A stretch of 64,000 bases of DNA from Aurantiochytrium sp. KH105 (GCA_003116975.1 BGKB01000218.1:59885-123884), one strand, 5' to 3'. Positions 8,651 to 20,745 are shown, numbered from the stretch's first letter. Notes: a model not told the origin generated them from the letters alone. Program-made: numbers and translations.

Positions 8651-9892
8651 ATGAACCAGAGCGTGGAGGCCAGTCGGACGGCAGTGCTCGTTTGCGAGGT
8701 TCGCCTCGCCAATCCAGAACTCACGCACGGAGAGGTGGCTGCTCGCGTGCGGCGGCAGCGTCCAGGGGCTCGGGTATCGGCTGCATTGGTGCAGCAAACG
8801 CTAGCACGCATGGACACCGTGGAGAAGGTCAGCTTGCGCGAGATTGGCAACGAGGAGAATTGCGCGTTTAACGTGAACTCGACGCTGCACGAGGGGTCAA
8901 ACAAAATGATGAGCGAGGCATCGGCTGACGATGCGCAAAAGCTTCGCGGAAAGCAAATCGACGATCAAATCCATACCATTGTGCGAGCGCTGGAGGATAT
9001 TGAAGACAATAGCGCCATTGCCTTTGAGGATGTGGAGGAGGAAGAGGAGGTCAAGGCTGCCGACGAGGACTCGCCTCCGCCCGAGCTTGTTTGCCAGGAT
9101 GAAGAGGTTTTCGATGACGAACAACCGGAAGAAAGCAAGGTTCTTGCTAGAGAAGAAGAAAAGCGTGAAGTTGTGGAAGTGGTAGATTTTGTCACCAAGG
9201 AGGAAAAAGATGGGTTGCAGTACGACGTCAGGTGTTCGTGGAAGGAAGGCTCGGACGTCCGTGCCTCGCTTTTTGCCCTGGTGGTATCACTGAGAGGAAG
9301 TTTAGGACTCGAGGATGAAGAAGCACCGTCGTCACCTCTTGCGACGGCGCAAAATGCACCAGCACCTCCACTTGCAAAGGCGCAAAAGGAAGAGGATGCG
9401 GAGACTGAGCTTTTGGTTGCAAAGGAAGTGCTTGAAAGGCCCTCCAAGATGATGGTGTCGCAATGCAACTGGCAAGAAGGCTCCGAGGCACGAGGAATGC
9501 TATTTGCGCTTGCAGTTTTGGACAAGGCAGCAACGTTTACAAGTGCAAAAGGCGACATGATGGCGGAAAGCAATGCTGACACGGATGGCACGGAGGCGTC
9601 GTGCGATGAGAACGAAGAAGACGAGGGCGCAGCCCCTCCGGAGCAAGCGATAGAGCAAGATGTGTCGGCTGAAGAGCGTGCAGATGAACAGGAGGAAAAG
9701 GAGGAGATAGAGGAGAGCGCATCGGCCAAATCGACGAAAAAGGTGAATTTCCAAGACGGCGAGAAAGTAGTTTACAAGGCTGCTGTGGTGAACGGCAAAA
9801 AGGCCAGCGAGAGCGACGAGGAGGTGACGCAAGCTGTGCCCGTAGATCGCATGGATCCCACGCCAAGGGAGTGTTCGTGCGCGCTGTTATAA
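8651..9892 (+). CDS. Acidic protein with a duplicated motif and a C-terminal CaaX box
   Basis: Protein of 413 residues, family not recognised. Residues about 1-55 look like a small helical domain (TAVLVCEVRLANPELTHGEV, then ARVRRQRPGARV). The rest is strongly acidic and probably mostly disordered. A 17-residue motif occurs twice, at 194-210 (RCSWKEGSDVRASLFAL) and 271-287 (QCNWQEGSEARGMLFAL), 77 residues apart. A weaker echo, VNFQDGEKVVYKAAVV, lies near the C-terminus. The last residues are CSCALL. CALL fits a CaaX box, and a terminal Leu favours geranylgeranylation. The Cys two places upstream could be palmitoylated. This predicts anchoring to the cytoplasmic face of a membrane. The Met at 8651 is chosen because the frame upstream is low-complexity leader. 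Its 3' end converges on the zinc-finger gene with a 171-bp gap. Confidence 0.72.
   Translation: MNQSVEASRTAVLVCEVRLANPELTHGEVAARVRRQRPGARVSAALVQQTLARMDTVEKVSLREIGNEENCAFNVNSTLHEGSNKMMSEASADDAQKLRGKQIDDQIHTIVRALEDIEDNSAIAFEDVEEEEEVKAADEDSPPPELVCQDEEVFDDEQPEESKVLAREEEKREVVEVVDFVTKEEKDGLQYDVRCSWKEGSDVRASLFALVVSLRGSLGLEDEEAPSSPLATAQNAPAPPLAKAQKEEDAETELLVAKEVLERPSKMMVSQCNWQEGSEARGMLFALAVLDKAATFTSAKGDMMAESNADTDGTEASCDENEEDEGAAPPEQAIEQDVSAEERADEQEEKEEIEESASAKSTKKVNFQDGEKVVYKAAVVNGKKASESDEEVTQAVPVDRMDPTPRECSCALL
9230..9511 (+). repeat. Internal protein repeat: two copies of a C-W-EGS-R-LFAL motif
   Basis: The copies lie at 9230-9280 and 9461-9511. They share Cys, Trp, Glu-Gly-Ser, Arg and Leu-Phe-Ala-Leu at fixed spacing. 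Codons differ, so the duplication is old and is held at the protein level. Confidence 0.7.
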
Positions 9893-10063
9893 ATGTGTAT
9901 ATAACGGAAGCAAACAGAAAAGTTGGTGACTTGTGATGAAGAGAAGAAAGATTTGTTACATGAGCACAGTTCGGAATGGGTTGCGTTGGTTGGCAGGTTG
10001 ATCAGAGTTTGTTTTTTTCTATTGTTGTCGTAGCGTTGCGCGGTTCAGACAGGTTTACGACAA

Positions 10064-11629
10064 TTAGTAGCAGTTGGTGCTGATTTTATCAGCAGCAGGA
10101 AGCATGCTCTGGAGCATCTGGTCCCAAGGAGTGCTGGGCTTTGCGTCCTGCATGACAGAGAGCAAGAAGCTGGTGCGTTCGGGTGTAAGGTTGGCAGGTT
10201 TGAGAGCGCGGAAGGCATTTGCCCGGAGGAGAATTTGCTCGAGGCTGCGGTCTCCAGGGTAAATGGACTCGTACGAGGCGGTTCCCGTGCGAAGTGCCGC
10301 GGAGGGAGCCTCGTTGCCCGGCTGGAGCGGGAAAAGGGGCGGGGTGGCGTCGGCCTGCATGGGGCTGCAGAGCCGCGGCGCGCTCGTGGACCTGCCAGAG
10401 TTCGCCATCCCGGAGGAGAACTTTTGCAGAAAGGAGCGCCCGCTGGTGCCCGGGTGGAAGGTGGTGTTGCCCGATGCGACGTGAGAAAAGAGATCTGTGT
10501 TTGTGGCCGGGGACGCGGGCGCAGATTGAGGCGAGAGCAGTGAGGAGTGCGGGTTGCTGATGCTGGATGCGACGGACTGCACCGAGTGCGTTCTCTGCAT
10601 TTCGGGCGCGGAGAGGTGGCGCTGGAGGGCAAAGTCTGCCGTGGAGGAGCGGTGGAGTTTGTGGGTTTGATGTGGTGCCGCAGCTGCAGCTGCAGAGGCA
10701 GCGTCGAGCGCGCGTCCGTGCTGGTAGGATGTGTTGGAGGAAGCGCGGTTCTCGTTCGTGGAGAGGAGCGCGGGCGAGGGCGGCATGTCGTGGTTGGGCT
10801 CGGTGGCGTCGCTGCTCTCGGAGAGCTTGCGCTTGCGCTGGTGAAGGTGGGTCTTGTAGTGCGAGTTGCGGCCCGATGTCTGGGTGAAGCGCTTGTTGCA
10901 GCCCTTGAAGAGGCAAGGATAGGGGCGGTCGCCGGAGTGTACGCGAAAGTGGGTTTGCAGGTTGGCCTTGAGGGCGAAGCGCTTGTTGCATCCTTCAAAG
11001 GTGCACACGAAGTTCTTTTCGCCAGTGTGGACGAGGTTGTGGCGCTTGAGCTTGGCGCGTTCGTAAAAGCTCTTGTGGCACCCGGGGTAGGCGCAGTGGA
11101 AGCGCTTGGGCTGGTGGGTGAGGAGGTGCTTGCGCAGGACCTTTTTCTCCTTGAAGGACTTTGTGCAGTTGGGAAAGGTGCACTTGAAGGGGCGCGGGTC
11201 CGCGCGAGCCTTGGCGATGACGGCGCCGGCCTGGCTCTCCTCGAGGTAGACCTGGAGCTCGTGCTGGCGGAACGCTTCTTCGACAAGCTTGGAGTGGGCG
11301 GGCTCGGCGTTGCTGAGCGCGATGGTTTGCCTGTGCATCTCGGCGAGCTGTTCCCGCACCTGGTGGGACCGCGCCTGTGCTGCGGCGTGGGCGGCGACTG
11401 GGTCGACTTCGAAGCCCCGCGACGCGAGTTCCGGCTGGCTCAGGACGGCGGGGAGCGGGGGCGGTGGTGGCGGCGTGGTGGTCGTCGTCGTCGTCGTGTG
11501 CTGGAACTGGTGCGCCTGCCTGTCGGGCAGCGCGTGCTGGTGCTGGTGCTGGTTGCTGCTGCTCAAGGCGAGTTGACGGAGGACGGCGGCGACCGATTCG
11601 CCCGGCACGGTGTTGGCGCTCATGGCCAT
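10064..11629 (-). CDS. C2H2 zinc-finger protein with four fingers, probable transcription factor
   Basis: Protein of 521 residues. The N-terminal part has a His/Gln-rich stretch and a Thr8-Pro6 run, followed by a predicted helical region (EEAFRQHELQVYLEESQA). Four consecutive fingers start FKCTFPNCTKSF, FHCAYPGCHKSF, FVCTFEGCNKRF and YPCLFKGCNKRF. Each fits C-x4-C-x12-H-x3-H, the long-loop spacing seen in TFIIIA/ZIC-type fingers. Linkers are HTGEKN and HSGDRP, close to the TGEKP linker of DNA-binding arrays. A basic stretch (HLHQRKRKL) directly after finger 4 could serve as a nuclear signal. The C-terminal half is Ser/Ala/Pro-rich. Sequence-specific DNA binding in the nucleus is inferred; target genes are unknown. 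Two starts lie close together (11629 and 11623). The 19 kb upstream of its 5' end is gene-free, so this gene may have an unusually large control region. Confidence 0.88.
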   Translation of the reverse strand: MAMSANTVPGESVAAVLRQLALSSSNQHQHQHALPDRQAHQFQHTTTTTTTTPPPPPPLPAVLSQPELASRGFEVDPVAAHAAAQARSHQVREQLAEMHRQTIALSNAEPAHSKLVEEAFRQHELQVYLEESQAGAVIAKARADPRPFKCTFPNCTKSFKEKKVLRKHLLTHQPKRFHCAYPGCHKSFYERAKLKRHNLVHTGEKNFVCTFEGCNKRFALKANLQTHFRVHSGDRPYPCLFKGCNKRFTQTSGRNSHYKTHLHQRKRKLSESSDATEPNHDMPPSPALLSTNENRASSNTSYQHGRALDAASAAAAAAPHQTHKLHRSSTADFALQRHLSAPEMQRTHSVQSVASSISNPHSSLLSPQSAPASPATNTDLFSHVASGNTTFHPGTSGRSFLQKFSSGMANSGRSTSAPRLCSPMQADATPPLFPLQPGNEAPSAALRTGTASYESIYPGDRSLEQILLRANAFRALKPANLTPERTSFLLSVMQDAKPSTPWDQMLQSMLPAADKISTNCY

Positions 11630-11794
11630 GGCGACGATGGCAGACGTTTGCTTCCTCGCTGCTACTGCTGCTGCTGCTTGGCGTGGCTTGTGCTTGGTTG
11701 GCTTGGGCTACCTCGACCTCAGCTCGGCTCGACTTGATCGACGCGAAAGAGGCGAGCTCGTACTCTGTTTGCTGTCTAGGGTCTACCTCGGCGC

Positions 11795-12312
11795 GCGAGC
11801 GAGCGAGCGAGCGAGTACCCTTCCTTTCTTCTTCTTCTTCCTCTCGTTTCTTCTCGCTCGGCTTCGTGTGCTTGCTGGCTTGCTTTCTTTCTTCGTGCGG
11901 CTGCGTACTTCTCTCTGTCCTGCTCGCCTTGCTCGCGTGCTTGCTCGCGTGCTTGCTGTGCTTGTTTTGCTTGCTTGCTTTCTTGCGTGCGTGCTTGCGT
12001 GCTTGTGCGTGCGGCGCGTGCGTGCGAGCGGCAGGTTCTGGTTTTGGTTTTGCTGGCCGGCCGGCGCCGGTGCCGGGAAGCGAGCTTGAGGAAGGCAGGC
12101 GGCAGGGAGGCAGGGAGGGAGTCGGGGACAGAGTGAGAGAGAGAGGAAGGCAGGCGAGCAACGAGGCTGCCAGAGGCGGCCGAGTCGAGACAGCGCGCGC
12201 GGCTCTCCTCTGCAGGCCGGCTGGGCTGGCCGGGCTGGCTTGGCTGGGCTTGGCTTGGCTTGGCTTGGGGAGGCAGGCAGGCAGGCAGGCAGGCGGGCAG
12301 GCGGGCGGGCGC
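11795..12312. repeat. Tetramer mosaic upstream of the zinc-finger gene
   Basis: In order: (CGAG)n at 11795-11815, TGCT/TTGC/GCGT-rich sequence at about 11930-12012, GGCTT-like runs at 12229-12262, and (GGCA)n changing to (GGCG)n at 12270-12312. It lies within the likely 5' leader or promoter of the zinc-finger gene. Confidence 0.75.
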
Positions 12313-14361
12313 GGGATAGCGGGCGAGCGAGCGAGCGAGCGGAGAGGGCAGAGCGGCGCGGAACGAGTGAGCGACTCGAGCTAGCCGGAGACTGAGTCGG
12401 TGGTGGATGTGAGCGCGCGATCTTCCACTTGCTTCTTTCGCCCCCCTTCGTTTCGCGCCTACTCGATCCGCGAGCCGCCGCTCTCTCTCCGCTCTCCCTC
12501 CCCCCTCCCACTCTGCGCGGCTCCGCTCTGCACCGCTCTGCACCGCTCTGAGCTGGTCGCGAGAAGCGCGAGGGGGGCCAGCCGGGCGGGCGGGCGGGCG
12601 AGGGAGGCGCGGCGAGCCGGGCGGCTGCGCGGCCAGAGGCAGGGCGAGGGAGGATGGAGGAGGGAGGGAGGGATCGAGAGCCCGAAGAAAGAGCGAAGGA
12701 AGGCCAATTCTTTTATAGAGAAAATAAATGGGAACGAGAAGGAAAAGTTTTAAATTGAGAAAAAATTGGGGAAAAGAAAAAGTGAAATGAGGGAAAAAGG
12801 AAGGGGCGGTTCGTCCAGACGCGGCGTCGCCTCGCTCGCAGGAAGGCGGTGGTGCGGGAAGATGTGGGAGAAGGCCCCGGCTCGCTGGAAGAAGGCGCCG
12901 CGCCCGCCGGCAGGAGAGACCGTGCGAAGCGAGTGTCTGCGGGAGCCCCGACGCCGCCGAAGCGCGGAGGAAGGCGCGCGCCGCGCTGCGGGTCTGTGTG
13001 CGTGCGCTGCGGGGGCTCTGCTCTGGCCGACCAGCCCGGACCAGACAGCGAGGCAGCCAGCCACGAGAGCGAGCCGGCCCGGCACGGCCGGTTGCTTGAG
13101 GCCGGGCGGAGGCAGCTGCGCTGGCGGTTGGCGGACGAGCGGGGCGGGCGGGCTGCTGGGAACCCGCCGACCGCGAGTTTTTGGCCGCTGAAGGCACGCG
13201 GCGGCGAGCAAGCGGCCGGCCCGCACGCACGCCTTGGCTGGTAACTCGAGCCGCGCGCATGGCACGTCACGATGGAGCTAGTTTGCGATGAAAGACCTCG
13301 CGAGAGAAAAGAAAAAAGAACAGAAAGAACGGGTGGTGGCTGAAAGTAGTACTATCCAATGTAAACGAAAACAAAATAAAACTTTCTCTCTTTTTTCTTT
13401 TCTTTTTCTTTTATTTATAAATAAAGTCTTTTGTCTCTCTACTTGCCTTGAGAAAGGTAGGAAAAAAGAAGAAATTCTCTTTTTACTTTTTCGTTTTTGC
13501 GTTGACAGTGAATCTGGAGTGTCGTGTTTGTCCTTCTTTCCTCCCTGATAAATTTCGGAGTGAGAATAATAGCAGCCGGGCAGTAAGGACACAAAGTGGA
13601 AGCAAGTCGGCTTTGCGTAGTGCCGCCCTTTTCCCTCTGTCTCCTTGGCGAACAATACATGCATAAATTAAAAAAGCACTTGTACGAGTTGAACCTAAAT
13701 ACGAGATAGCAGGTCCTTAAGAGGATCAACGTTGTTTTTGCCGTGTGTGTGCCTTGGACGGACGACTTTCCGAGGTTTCGCCATCTAGTCGCCAAGCCAT
13801 TCACGCCCCGCCTCGCGCGTCCTCGCCAAGATCGCCGCGCGGACAAGAACGCGTGATTACCCGCCCTCGTGACGGCCTCCTGCGCCCCATGGCGAGCGCA
13901 GGAGTGGCGGTCGCCACCGTGTTGGCCATAGCGCCTCGCTCCATGCCGCGCCATTCGTCCATCCATCCCTGACTTTCCTTTTGCTTTCTTTCTCCTGTAG
14001 GTGTGAACACAACATCGCGATTGGAATCTGCGAGCTCGTTTTTTATAATAAAAAATAAATTTGCGAGTGTGCAAAAGCAGCACGCGAGCAAGCGAGCAAG
14101 CAAGCCCTCGGCCGCAAGGATAGGATAAACAGCCACCCAAGAAGAAGGCTACGTGTGAGTGCACCGCACTCGTCTCCCTCTCCTTGCGTCGGAACTCGGG
14201 TCGCGCGAGCAACGACGGCCTTGCTGCGGTTTCTCGAAAAGCCCGCCGCACGCAGGATCCGCGGCGAGGGAGGGTCATCCGCTGTTGGCCGTCACTATCT
14301 ATCCGCCTTCAAGATCGTCTCGCCTAGCTTCGCCTCTCCTCTCGCGGTCAGCCGGCCCTAG

Positions 14362-15182
14362 ATCTCTCGAGTGATCGATCATTCGATCGATCTATCGATC
14401 CAGCGCGAGGTCGCTCGATTGGGCGACGCCTTGGCGCCAACTTTGAGTTCTCGAGCCCTCGGTGCCCGCTCCTAAAAAGGCACCTGCCGCGGGCTCTCTA
14501 TACCTCCCCTCCGCACCGCTTTTGCGTTTCCCCCTCCCTCTTCTACTCTTTTCTCTTATTTCATTACCTTCGTTATTTTTTATTTCCTTTTTATCTTTTT
14601 CATTTACCCCCCTTGGAGGTCGGTCGTGCGGAACTCGATTGGGGGTGCCGGTCCTCCGCGCAGCCCGCTGGCTGGCCGCGCCGCCCGCTCTCCGTCTGTC
14701 GGTCTCTCCTCTCCGCCTGACTCTCCGTCCCCGTCTCCTTCCGGGCTCTCTCCCTCCCTCTCTCGAGCGTCTTTCACCGCCAGCCTACACTCCTGGGACG
14801 CGCGTCCCTCTCTCGCTCTCCCCCTCTCTCTGGCCGTCCGCCCGGGCCCCGCCCTCTCGCTGCCGCGCTGACAAGGGTGCGACGTGAACTGGGGGCCTCG
14901 CGCGGGTGGCTCCCAAGTCACAGCTGCCTGCCCTGCGTGGCAGGAGGCAGGGAAGGAGGGCCCGGTCGCGCGTCGAGCCGATGGCGCATGGCGCGTCGGT
15001 CCAGGGCTCGCTCGCGGCACGGCGATCGATCGATCGGTCGAACGAACGAACGATCTTGTGCACGGGGAAAGCGAGTGAAAGAACGCGACGCGACGCGACG
15101 CGACGCGACTCGATCGCCGCGCCGCCAGCCCCTTTCCCTCTGCGCCTTCGACCCGTGGATCGATCGATCGATCGATCGATCT
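14362..15182. repeat. GATC/GAAC/GACGC tandem repeats
   Basis: GATC-type runs occur at about 14370-14400, 15021-15055 (changing to GAAC units) and 15157-15182. A five-base (GACGC)n run lies at about 15088-15109. A pyrimidine-rich stretch lies between, at 14520-14610. Confidence 0.75.
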
Positions 15183-16019
15183 CCCGCCCGCACTTGACGT
15201 TCCGAATCAACAACGGCGATTTGCGAGCCTCGGCCCCGCGCGAGTCGTTTCGATCTGGCCTCTGGATCTCGAGCAGACGTGCCTCCTCGCGGCGTCGCGC
15301 TGCGAGCCTGCCTACCGCAAGACAGGCGTGGCGGCGCGCGGCATGGCGTGGGGCGAGCCATAGCCGGCGGCCATGCCAAGCCGAGCCACGCCATGCCACG
15401 CCTCGCCAGCCAGGTGGCCATGAAAGACGCGCGCGGAGGCGGGTCTTTCGTGTCCATCAACGCGCGCGCGCGCAGCCCCATGCTTTCTTGCATTCTTGCT
15501 TTCTTTCTTTCTTGCTTGCCTGCTGGCTTGCTTTCTCGCCTCGCCTCGCCTCGACTCTGTCCTGCGTTGGGGTGCCTTCGAACCAGATGTTTCGTATTCT
15601 TTTCTTGTGCTGTGCTGTGCTGTGCTGTGCTTTGCCTTGCCTTGCCTCTCCTTGCCGGGAGGCGAGGTGCCGGCGCGCAGAGGACGAGGAGAGGGAGGAA
15701 GGCCGGCGGAGCTTCCCAGCCCCGGCGCACGGGCAGTCAGTCCCACGGCGACGGCGCTGCGGGTGGACCCCTACCTCAGCTCGAGCGCGATCGCGAGTCG
15801 GGGACCGCGCGCGTGCCTGACCCAGAGGGGACCACCGCCGAGAGTCTCGCACAGTTCATGCCGCTGCGGGAGCTCCGAGCCGCGGACCCGCGCCCTGTGA
15901 ACCGCCACAATATCCACCATGGCCAAACAAACAATCGATCAAGCAAGCAAAGCAGGCGCAGGACAGAGAGAGAGGGAAAGAGGGGGAGGGATCGACGAGG
16001 GTAGACCGTCCATCTATCA

Positions 16020-16142
16020 ATCCACCCATCCATCCATCCATCCATCCATCCATTTGTCCAGCCGACCGACCGACCGACCGACCGACTGGTCAAGCATAAG
16101 CACGCAAGCCGGCATCAGCTAGCAAGCAAGCAAGCAAGCAAC
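16020..16142. repeat. Three adjacent four-base repeats: CATC, CCGA, GCAA
   Basis: (CATC)n at about 16024-16052, (CCGA)n at about 16063-16084 and (GCAA)n at about 16119-16140 follow one another, showing how different tetramers cluster. Confidence 0.8.
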
Positions 16143-17281
16143 CGCCCAACCAACCAGCAGTGTCGCCTTGGATTCACAGTCCGAGCGATCAAGCTTCGCA
16201 TCGCGGCGCTCCGACTGTCGGGGGCGGGACTGTCCGCTTGGGCGCGATTGGGGCCCGGAGGCGCCGCGCCATCTTGGCCGTGGCGAGCGGCCGGCCTTCT
16301 CGACGATGGAGCCAGGTCCCCGAGGCGGAGAGGGAAAGAGGGAGTGAGGGAGGGACGCGCGCTGTCCCGGCGGCGTTCGTGCGCCGGAGACGGGGTCTCG
16401 AGCCGTCTTGGCGGCCGCATCTGCGCGGGCAGGCAGGCGCCTGTGAGGCGATTGTGATGTGACCAACGGAAGGCGCCGGCGGATGTGACTTGACAAGGAG
16501 TTTTTGTGAGGCGAGGCGAGGCGAGAGGCGGGGCGATTAGGGGGCGATGTAGCGAGGCCGTTGCTTGATTTTGCGCTGCTTAGATTTGCTTTTCTCTTGC
16601 GTTGCTCTCAAGTTGCTTGGCAGCGGGGTTGAGCAGGCGAGGGACGAAGATTTGTCCTGGGTGCCTGCCGATTCGGGCCGACTAGCTGCTGGCGCTTCTT
16701 GGACGAGGGGAAGATGTTCAGAGCGCGGGCGAGACTCGAATCGAGCGACGAGCCAAGTCGCTGTTGGGCTTGCTCTCGTATGGTGCTAATGATCCTGAAT
16801 TTGCACAACCAGCTCAAGTCAGTTCGCCGTGGCGACTGGCAGCCAGCACACCCAGCCAGTCTAAGAGGCGACATTCTTCGATGCTGAATGTTCTCCTCGC
16901 CTTGACGCCTTTTGTCGAATTCTCAAAGCCACTGGGGCTGGGACTAAGTTCAAACACAAGAAGAAGAAGAAGAAGAAGTTAAGAAAGCTGCCTGCACGCG
17001 TTCAAGTCCCCGTCCAACTGCCCTTACTCCTTTGGCTCCCTTCGCCAACCAACTTGGTTGGCCGTTCTTCTTCCTCGATCCCCGCCACTGTTGCCTCTCT
17101 GCAGCAAGGTTGGACAGCGTGGCAAACAAGCGAGCGAACGGCCGGCCAGCGGTCAGCGGCTCGAGCTCCGGACTCGTCCCAGCGCAACCGAGTGCGCACG
17201 GCGTACGGTGCGCGAGCCGTCGCGCAAGTATGGCACGGCGCGGGGCGTCTCGTCTCGCCTCGTTCGTGTGGGCTTTCAGTT

Positions 17282-17405
17282 CTTTTTTCGTTCCCCTTTC
17301 ATCTTCTTACTGCACTTTATTTCTTTTCCATTCCTTTCCTTCCCTTCCATTTCATTTTCTTGTATTTTTTAATCTTTCATTTCATTTCATTTCATTCCAA
17401 TTCCT
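17282..17405. repeat. Pyrimidine-rich tract with ATTTC units
   Basis: The plus strand is nearly all C and T, ending in a short ATTTC tandem. No coding sense. Confidence 0.7.
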
Positions 17406-18186
17406 TTCGCACCGTCGCGCCAAGTCTCCCCCCCCTCGCGACGCGCTGACGCCCTCGACGCCGCAAGAAAGCTCCGCTCGCCCGCTCGATCGATCGGCGA
17501 GGGATCGACCGACGCACCACCTTGGTTGCCTTTGCCCTCGCCTTTGCAGCCTTCGCAGCCTTTGCAGCCAGCGAGGCCGCAGGCGCTCGCGCTGCTTCCA
17601 GCCCCGCCTCATCACAGAGCGGGGCCGGGTGAGACGAGCCCAGGCCGACTCGCGCTCGGAGCAAGGCGGGGCAGGGCTCACCGAAGCAAGGCTCAAGAGG
17701 ACAGCCAGGGCTTCTCCGAGGTCCGCGGGTCCGGCCAGGCGGGCCTCGGCGCATGCAGGAGGAAGAGGGGGGAAGGGAGGGAGGAAGGAAGGAGGGAGCG
17801 TCCGCGCGCTTGCAGCGAAGGCTACCTCGGCCTGGGCTGCGTTGGTTCGCTTACATAAGCTTGGGCCCCGGTCTGTCGTGTTGCGGGCTCGCACGTGGTG
17901 CGTGAAAGACAGGCAGACAGACCAGGCTGGCTGTGGACAGCGTGGCGAAAGACGCGAGGGTCGAGATCGTGCAACAGCAGCGCGAGGCCGCATCAGCGCC
18001 ATGGCCTCCGCGCGACGTAGCGCAAGGCCGACCGGGTCGGCCATTTTCTCCGCCCGTGGCATGGTCGGCCGAGGCCCGTCGCAGCGCGAGAGAGGAGAGA
18101 GGAGAGAGCAGCGGAGGCAAGGCCGTCCGGCCCGCGCAAAAGGGGCAGGTGGGACAAGGACAGAGTTCACTTGCGCATGCACACAC

Positions 18187-18578
18187 GCGCGTGGACATGC
18201 ATGCACGCATGCTTGCATGCATGCGAGACCGCAGCTGCGTGCCTCCCTGCGTTCCTGCCGGGACCGACCGCGCGGGCCGGCCGCATGCTGGAGCCAACCG
18301 CCGCCGGGGAGCGCCGCTGAGCAGGCGGCGCGGCGGCGGTAAGCGGCCCTGCGCGGAGGCAGTTTGGCGGGCTGGATCAGGCTGGGACGGTCCCGTCGGT
18401 TCACACCTCCCACATCTGTCTTTCAGCGCACACACGCGGTCAATCAATCCATCAATCAATCGATCAATCAACCAAACTGATCCACCCATCCATCGATTGA
18501 TCAATCGTTCATCCATCGTCCATTGTTCGCTCCGGTCAGCCAGGCAGGCAGGCAGACAGGCAGACAGGCAGACAGGCC
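18187..18578. repeat. CATG, ATCA/CATC and GGCA/GACA tandem runs
   Basis: Alternating GCATGCAT at about 18193-18225 is self-complementary. ATCA/CATC units lie at 18436-18515 and GGCA/GACA units at 18538-18577. Confidence 0.75.
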
Positions 18579-19497
18579 GCCAGCTGCGGTACCGAAGGAA
18601 CGAGCGGCCTCGCCCTGTCTCGCCTCGCGCCGCTCGGGTGGTTTGTGTCAGCCGCGAGAGCAGTTAGGTAGACCTGGCTGGCATCGCCAACCGCGAGTGC
18701 GTGCGGCGGCTGGTAGGACGCGCGAGCCAGCGAGAGGCGGCGCGAGAAGTCTTGCTACGGCGGTGGAGGAAGGAAGGGAGGGAGGGAGGAAGGAAGGAAG
18801 GAGAGGATGGTGTGCTGGCGCGATGGCGGGATGAGCCCGGTCCCACCTCGTTTGGCCGGCGGCTGAGCAGCCAGGCTAGCTCGCCAGCCCCTCGCGGTTT
18901 GAATTCCTGCTTGCTTTGATGAAGATTTTTTGAGTTTGCTGCATTTAGGAAGATGGCGATGGTGGCTGCTGGCAAGAGAGGGGGGCAGGCAGGCATGCGG
19001 GTACGCGTGCGTGCGTGCGTGCGTGCGTGCTTGACTTGGCTCGCAGGAAGGACGCGGCGCACGTGGGGGAAACTCATTTTAATTTAAAAATCATCCATTC
19101 ATTTGTTCTATATCAACTATTCTTTCTTCTGCCTTTTTTCCCTTTTCCCCCCTCTCTGGCGACTTGTTTTCGTTTTTGCGAGCACTGTGTGTCCGAGCGT
19201 CGGAGCAGCGGAGCTCTCGTTGGAAGGTAACCTGGTAACCCCGCAACGACGCAGGCAAGGCCGACCGACCTTGGCTCCGGCCGTGCTTGGCCGATGCCAA
19301 CGTCGCAGATCGACACGAATCGCCACCGATGCATTCGTTCCATCCTCTTCCCTCCCCTGCCCGTCCGTCGCGGTGGCGTGACGTGGCATGGCGCGGCCGT
19401 GCGGACTGCCATGAATGAACGACGAATAGATTTTAGTAAAATAGGGCCAGTGACCAACCAGTTGGGCCTCACTCGTGTCGGTCTTACCTCCAACACC

Positions 19498-19562
19498 ACG
19501 ACTCGGCACGACACGGCACGACACGGCACGCCACGACACGACACGACACGACACGACATGCC
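19498..19562. repeat. Five-base tandem repeat (CACGA/CACGG)n
   Basis: About twelve copies of a CACGR unit with a few changes. It is one of the few non-tetramer repeats in the desert. Confidence 0.8.
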
Positions 19563-20745
19563 ATGACGTTCGATCAATCGATCGATTGATCGATTCAGCA
19601 AAGATGCGACGCGGTGATTCGTCTCGCGCCCAGCCGCCAGCCAGCTGAATGGTGCCTGGCCGCGCGGAGGCGACGCCTCCAACCAGAAAGCCCGAAAGGC
19701 TCGCTAAAGGCGTGTTTTCCCACCCCTGCGGCAACCTGTGAGCGAGCGTGAAAGCCTAAGCAGCCAGCCACCACCACTGCCAGCCAGCCAGCCGGCCGGC
19801 CTCGAGCTAAATGTCAGTCCAGGGACTGGCCGCTTCTGCATTAACAGCGGCCAAACTGAATGGCAACCGACGCACATCGCAGGTAGCTCCGGTGCGCAGA
19901 TCGACCGACTGCTCGTCCCACCCATCAGCCCTCCGCGCGCACTTACTCGCACTCACTTTCTCGTCCCTTCGCTGGTCGGTTGGTTGGCTCGATCCTTCGT
20001 ACGTTTGCTTTGTTCGCTCCCTCCTCCCTCGCTCACTTGCGCGCTGCTGCGGCTGCGGAGCGAGGCCGGGCTTTCGACCCTCGCTTCCGCGCTTGTTTCA
20101 GGCGAGAGAGGCGCGTTGACGCGTGCCCGGAACGCAAACGAGGCGACTCACTCGCCGCGGATGGCAGCAGGCTGCTCCGAGTCATTGCGTAGGTACTACG
20201 GGCTGGGCGGGCGGGCCCTGAGTCCGGGGTTCGCTGCCGTGCGCGCAAGCCTCCGAGCGTGTTTACGTGCGCGCGTTGCCAGGAATGAACAAAAGGTCCG
20301 CACGAAAAAAAGAAAGAAAGAAAGAAAGAAAAGACGAACGGACAAAGAACCAGCCTGCGCACAAAGATTATTTTGTTGAAAAGTTTTTTGTTTTCTGAAA
20401 AAATCCGACGTTGAACTAAGAATCAGGCTGGGCAAGAACGGAAGACAGAAAGTGGGAACGATCGAAGGCACGAACCAACGAAGCGACGCACAGTCTGTGC
20501 AGCCTGTCAGTTAGCTGGCTGCCCTACCATTGGCGGCCGATCGATCGATCCATCGACGCAGTGCAGCCCCGCGACACACACGCCCCCACTCACTTCTCCA
20601 CACGCGCCCTGCACCTCGGCGATCGTGCCTGCACAGGCTGCGTGCGTGCCAGCCAGCTGCCACTGCTGCCGTCCATGCAAACCAGGAAGGAAGGAAGGTC
20701 GACCATGCGCGGCGAAGTGCGAGTGAGCGCGCGAGCGAGCGAGCA

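Noticed and set aside
11776-13260. Long open frame of 494 codons on the minus strand upstream of the zinc-finger gene
   Set aside because: It is Arg/Ala/Pro/Ser-rich, overlaps other long frames on both strands, and translates microsatellites such as GAGC and GGCA. No domain or conserved pattern is visible.
17032-18342. 436-codon plus frame in the desert
   Set aside because: GC-rich read-through with His/Ala/Cys runs from CATG repeats; no family features and equally long frames on the other strand.
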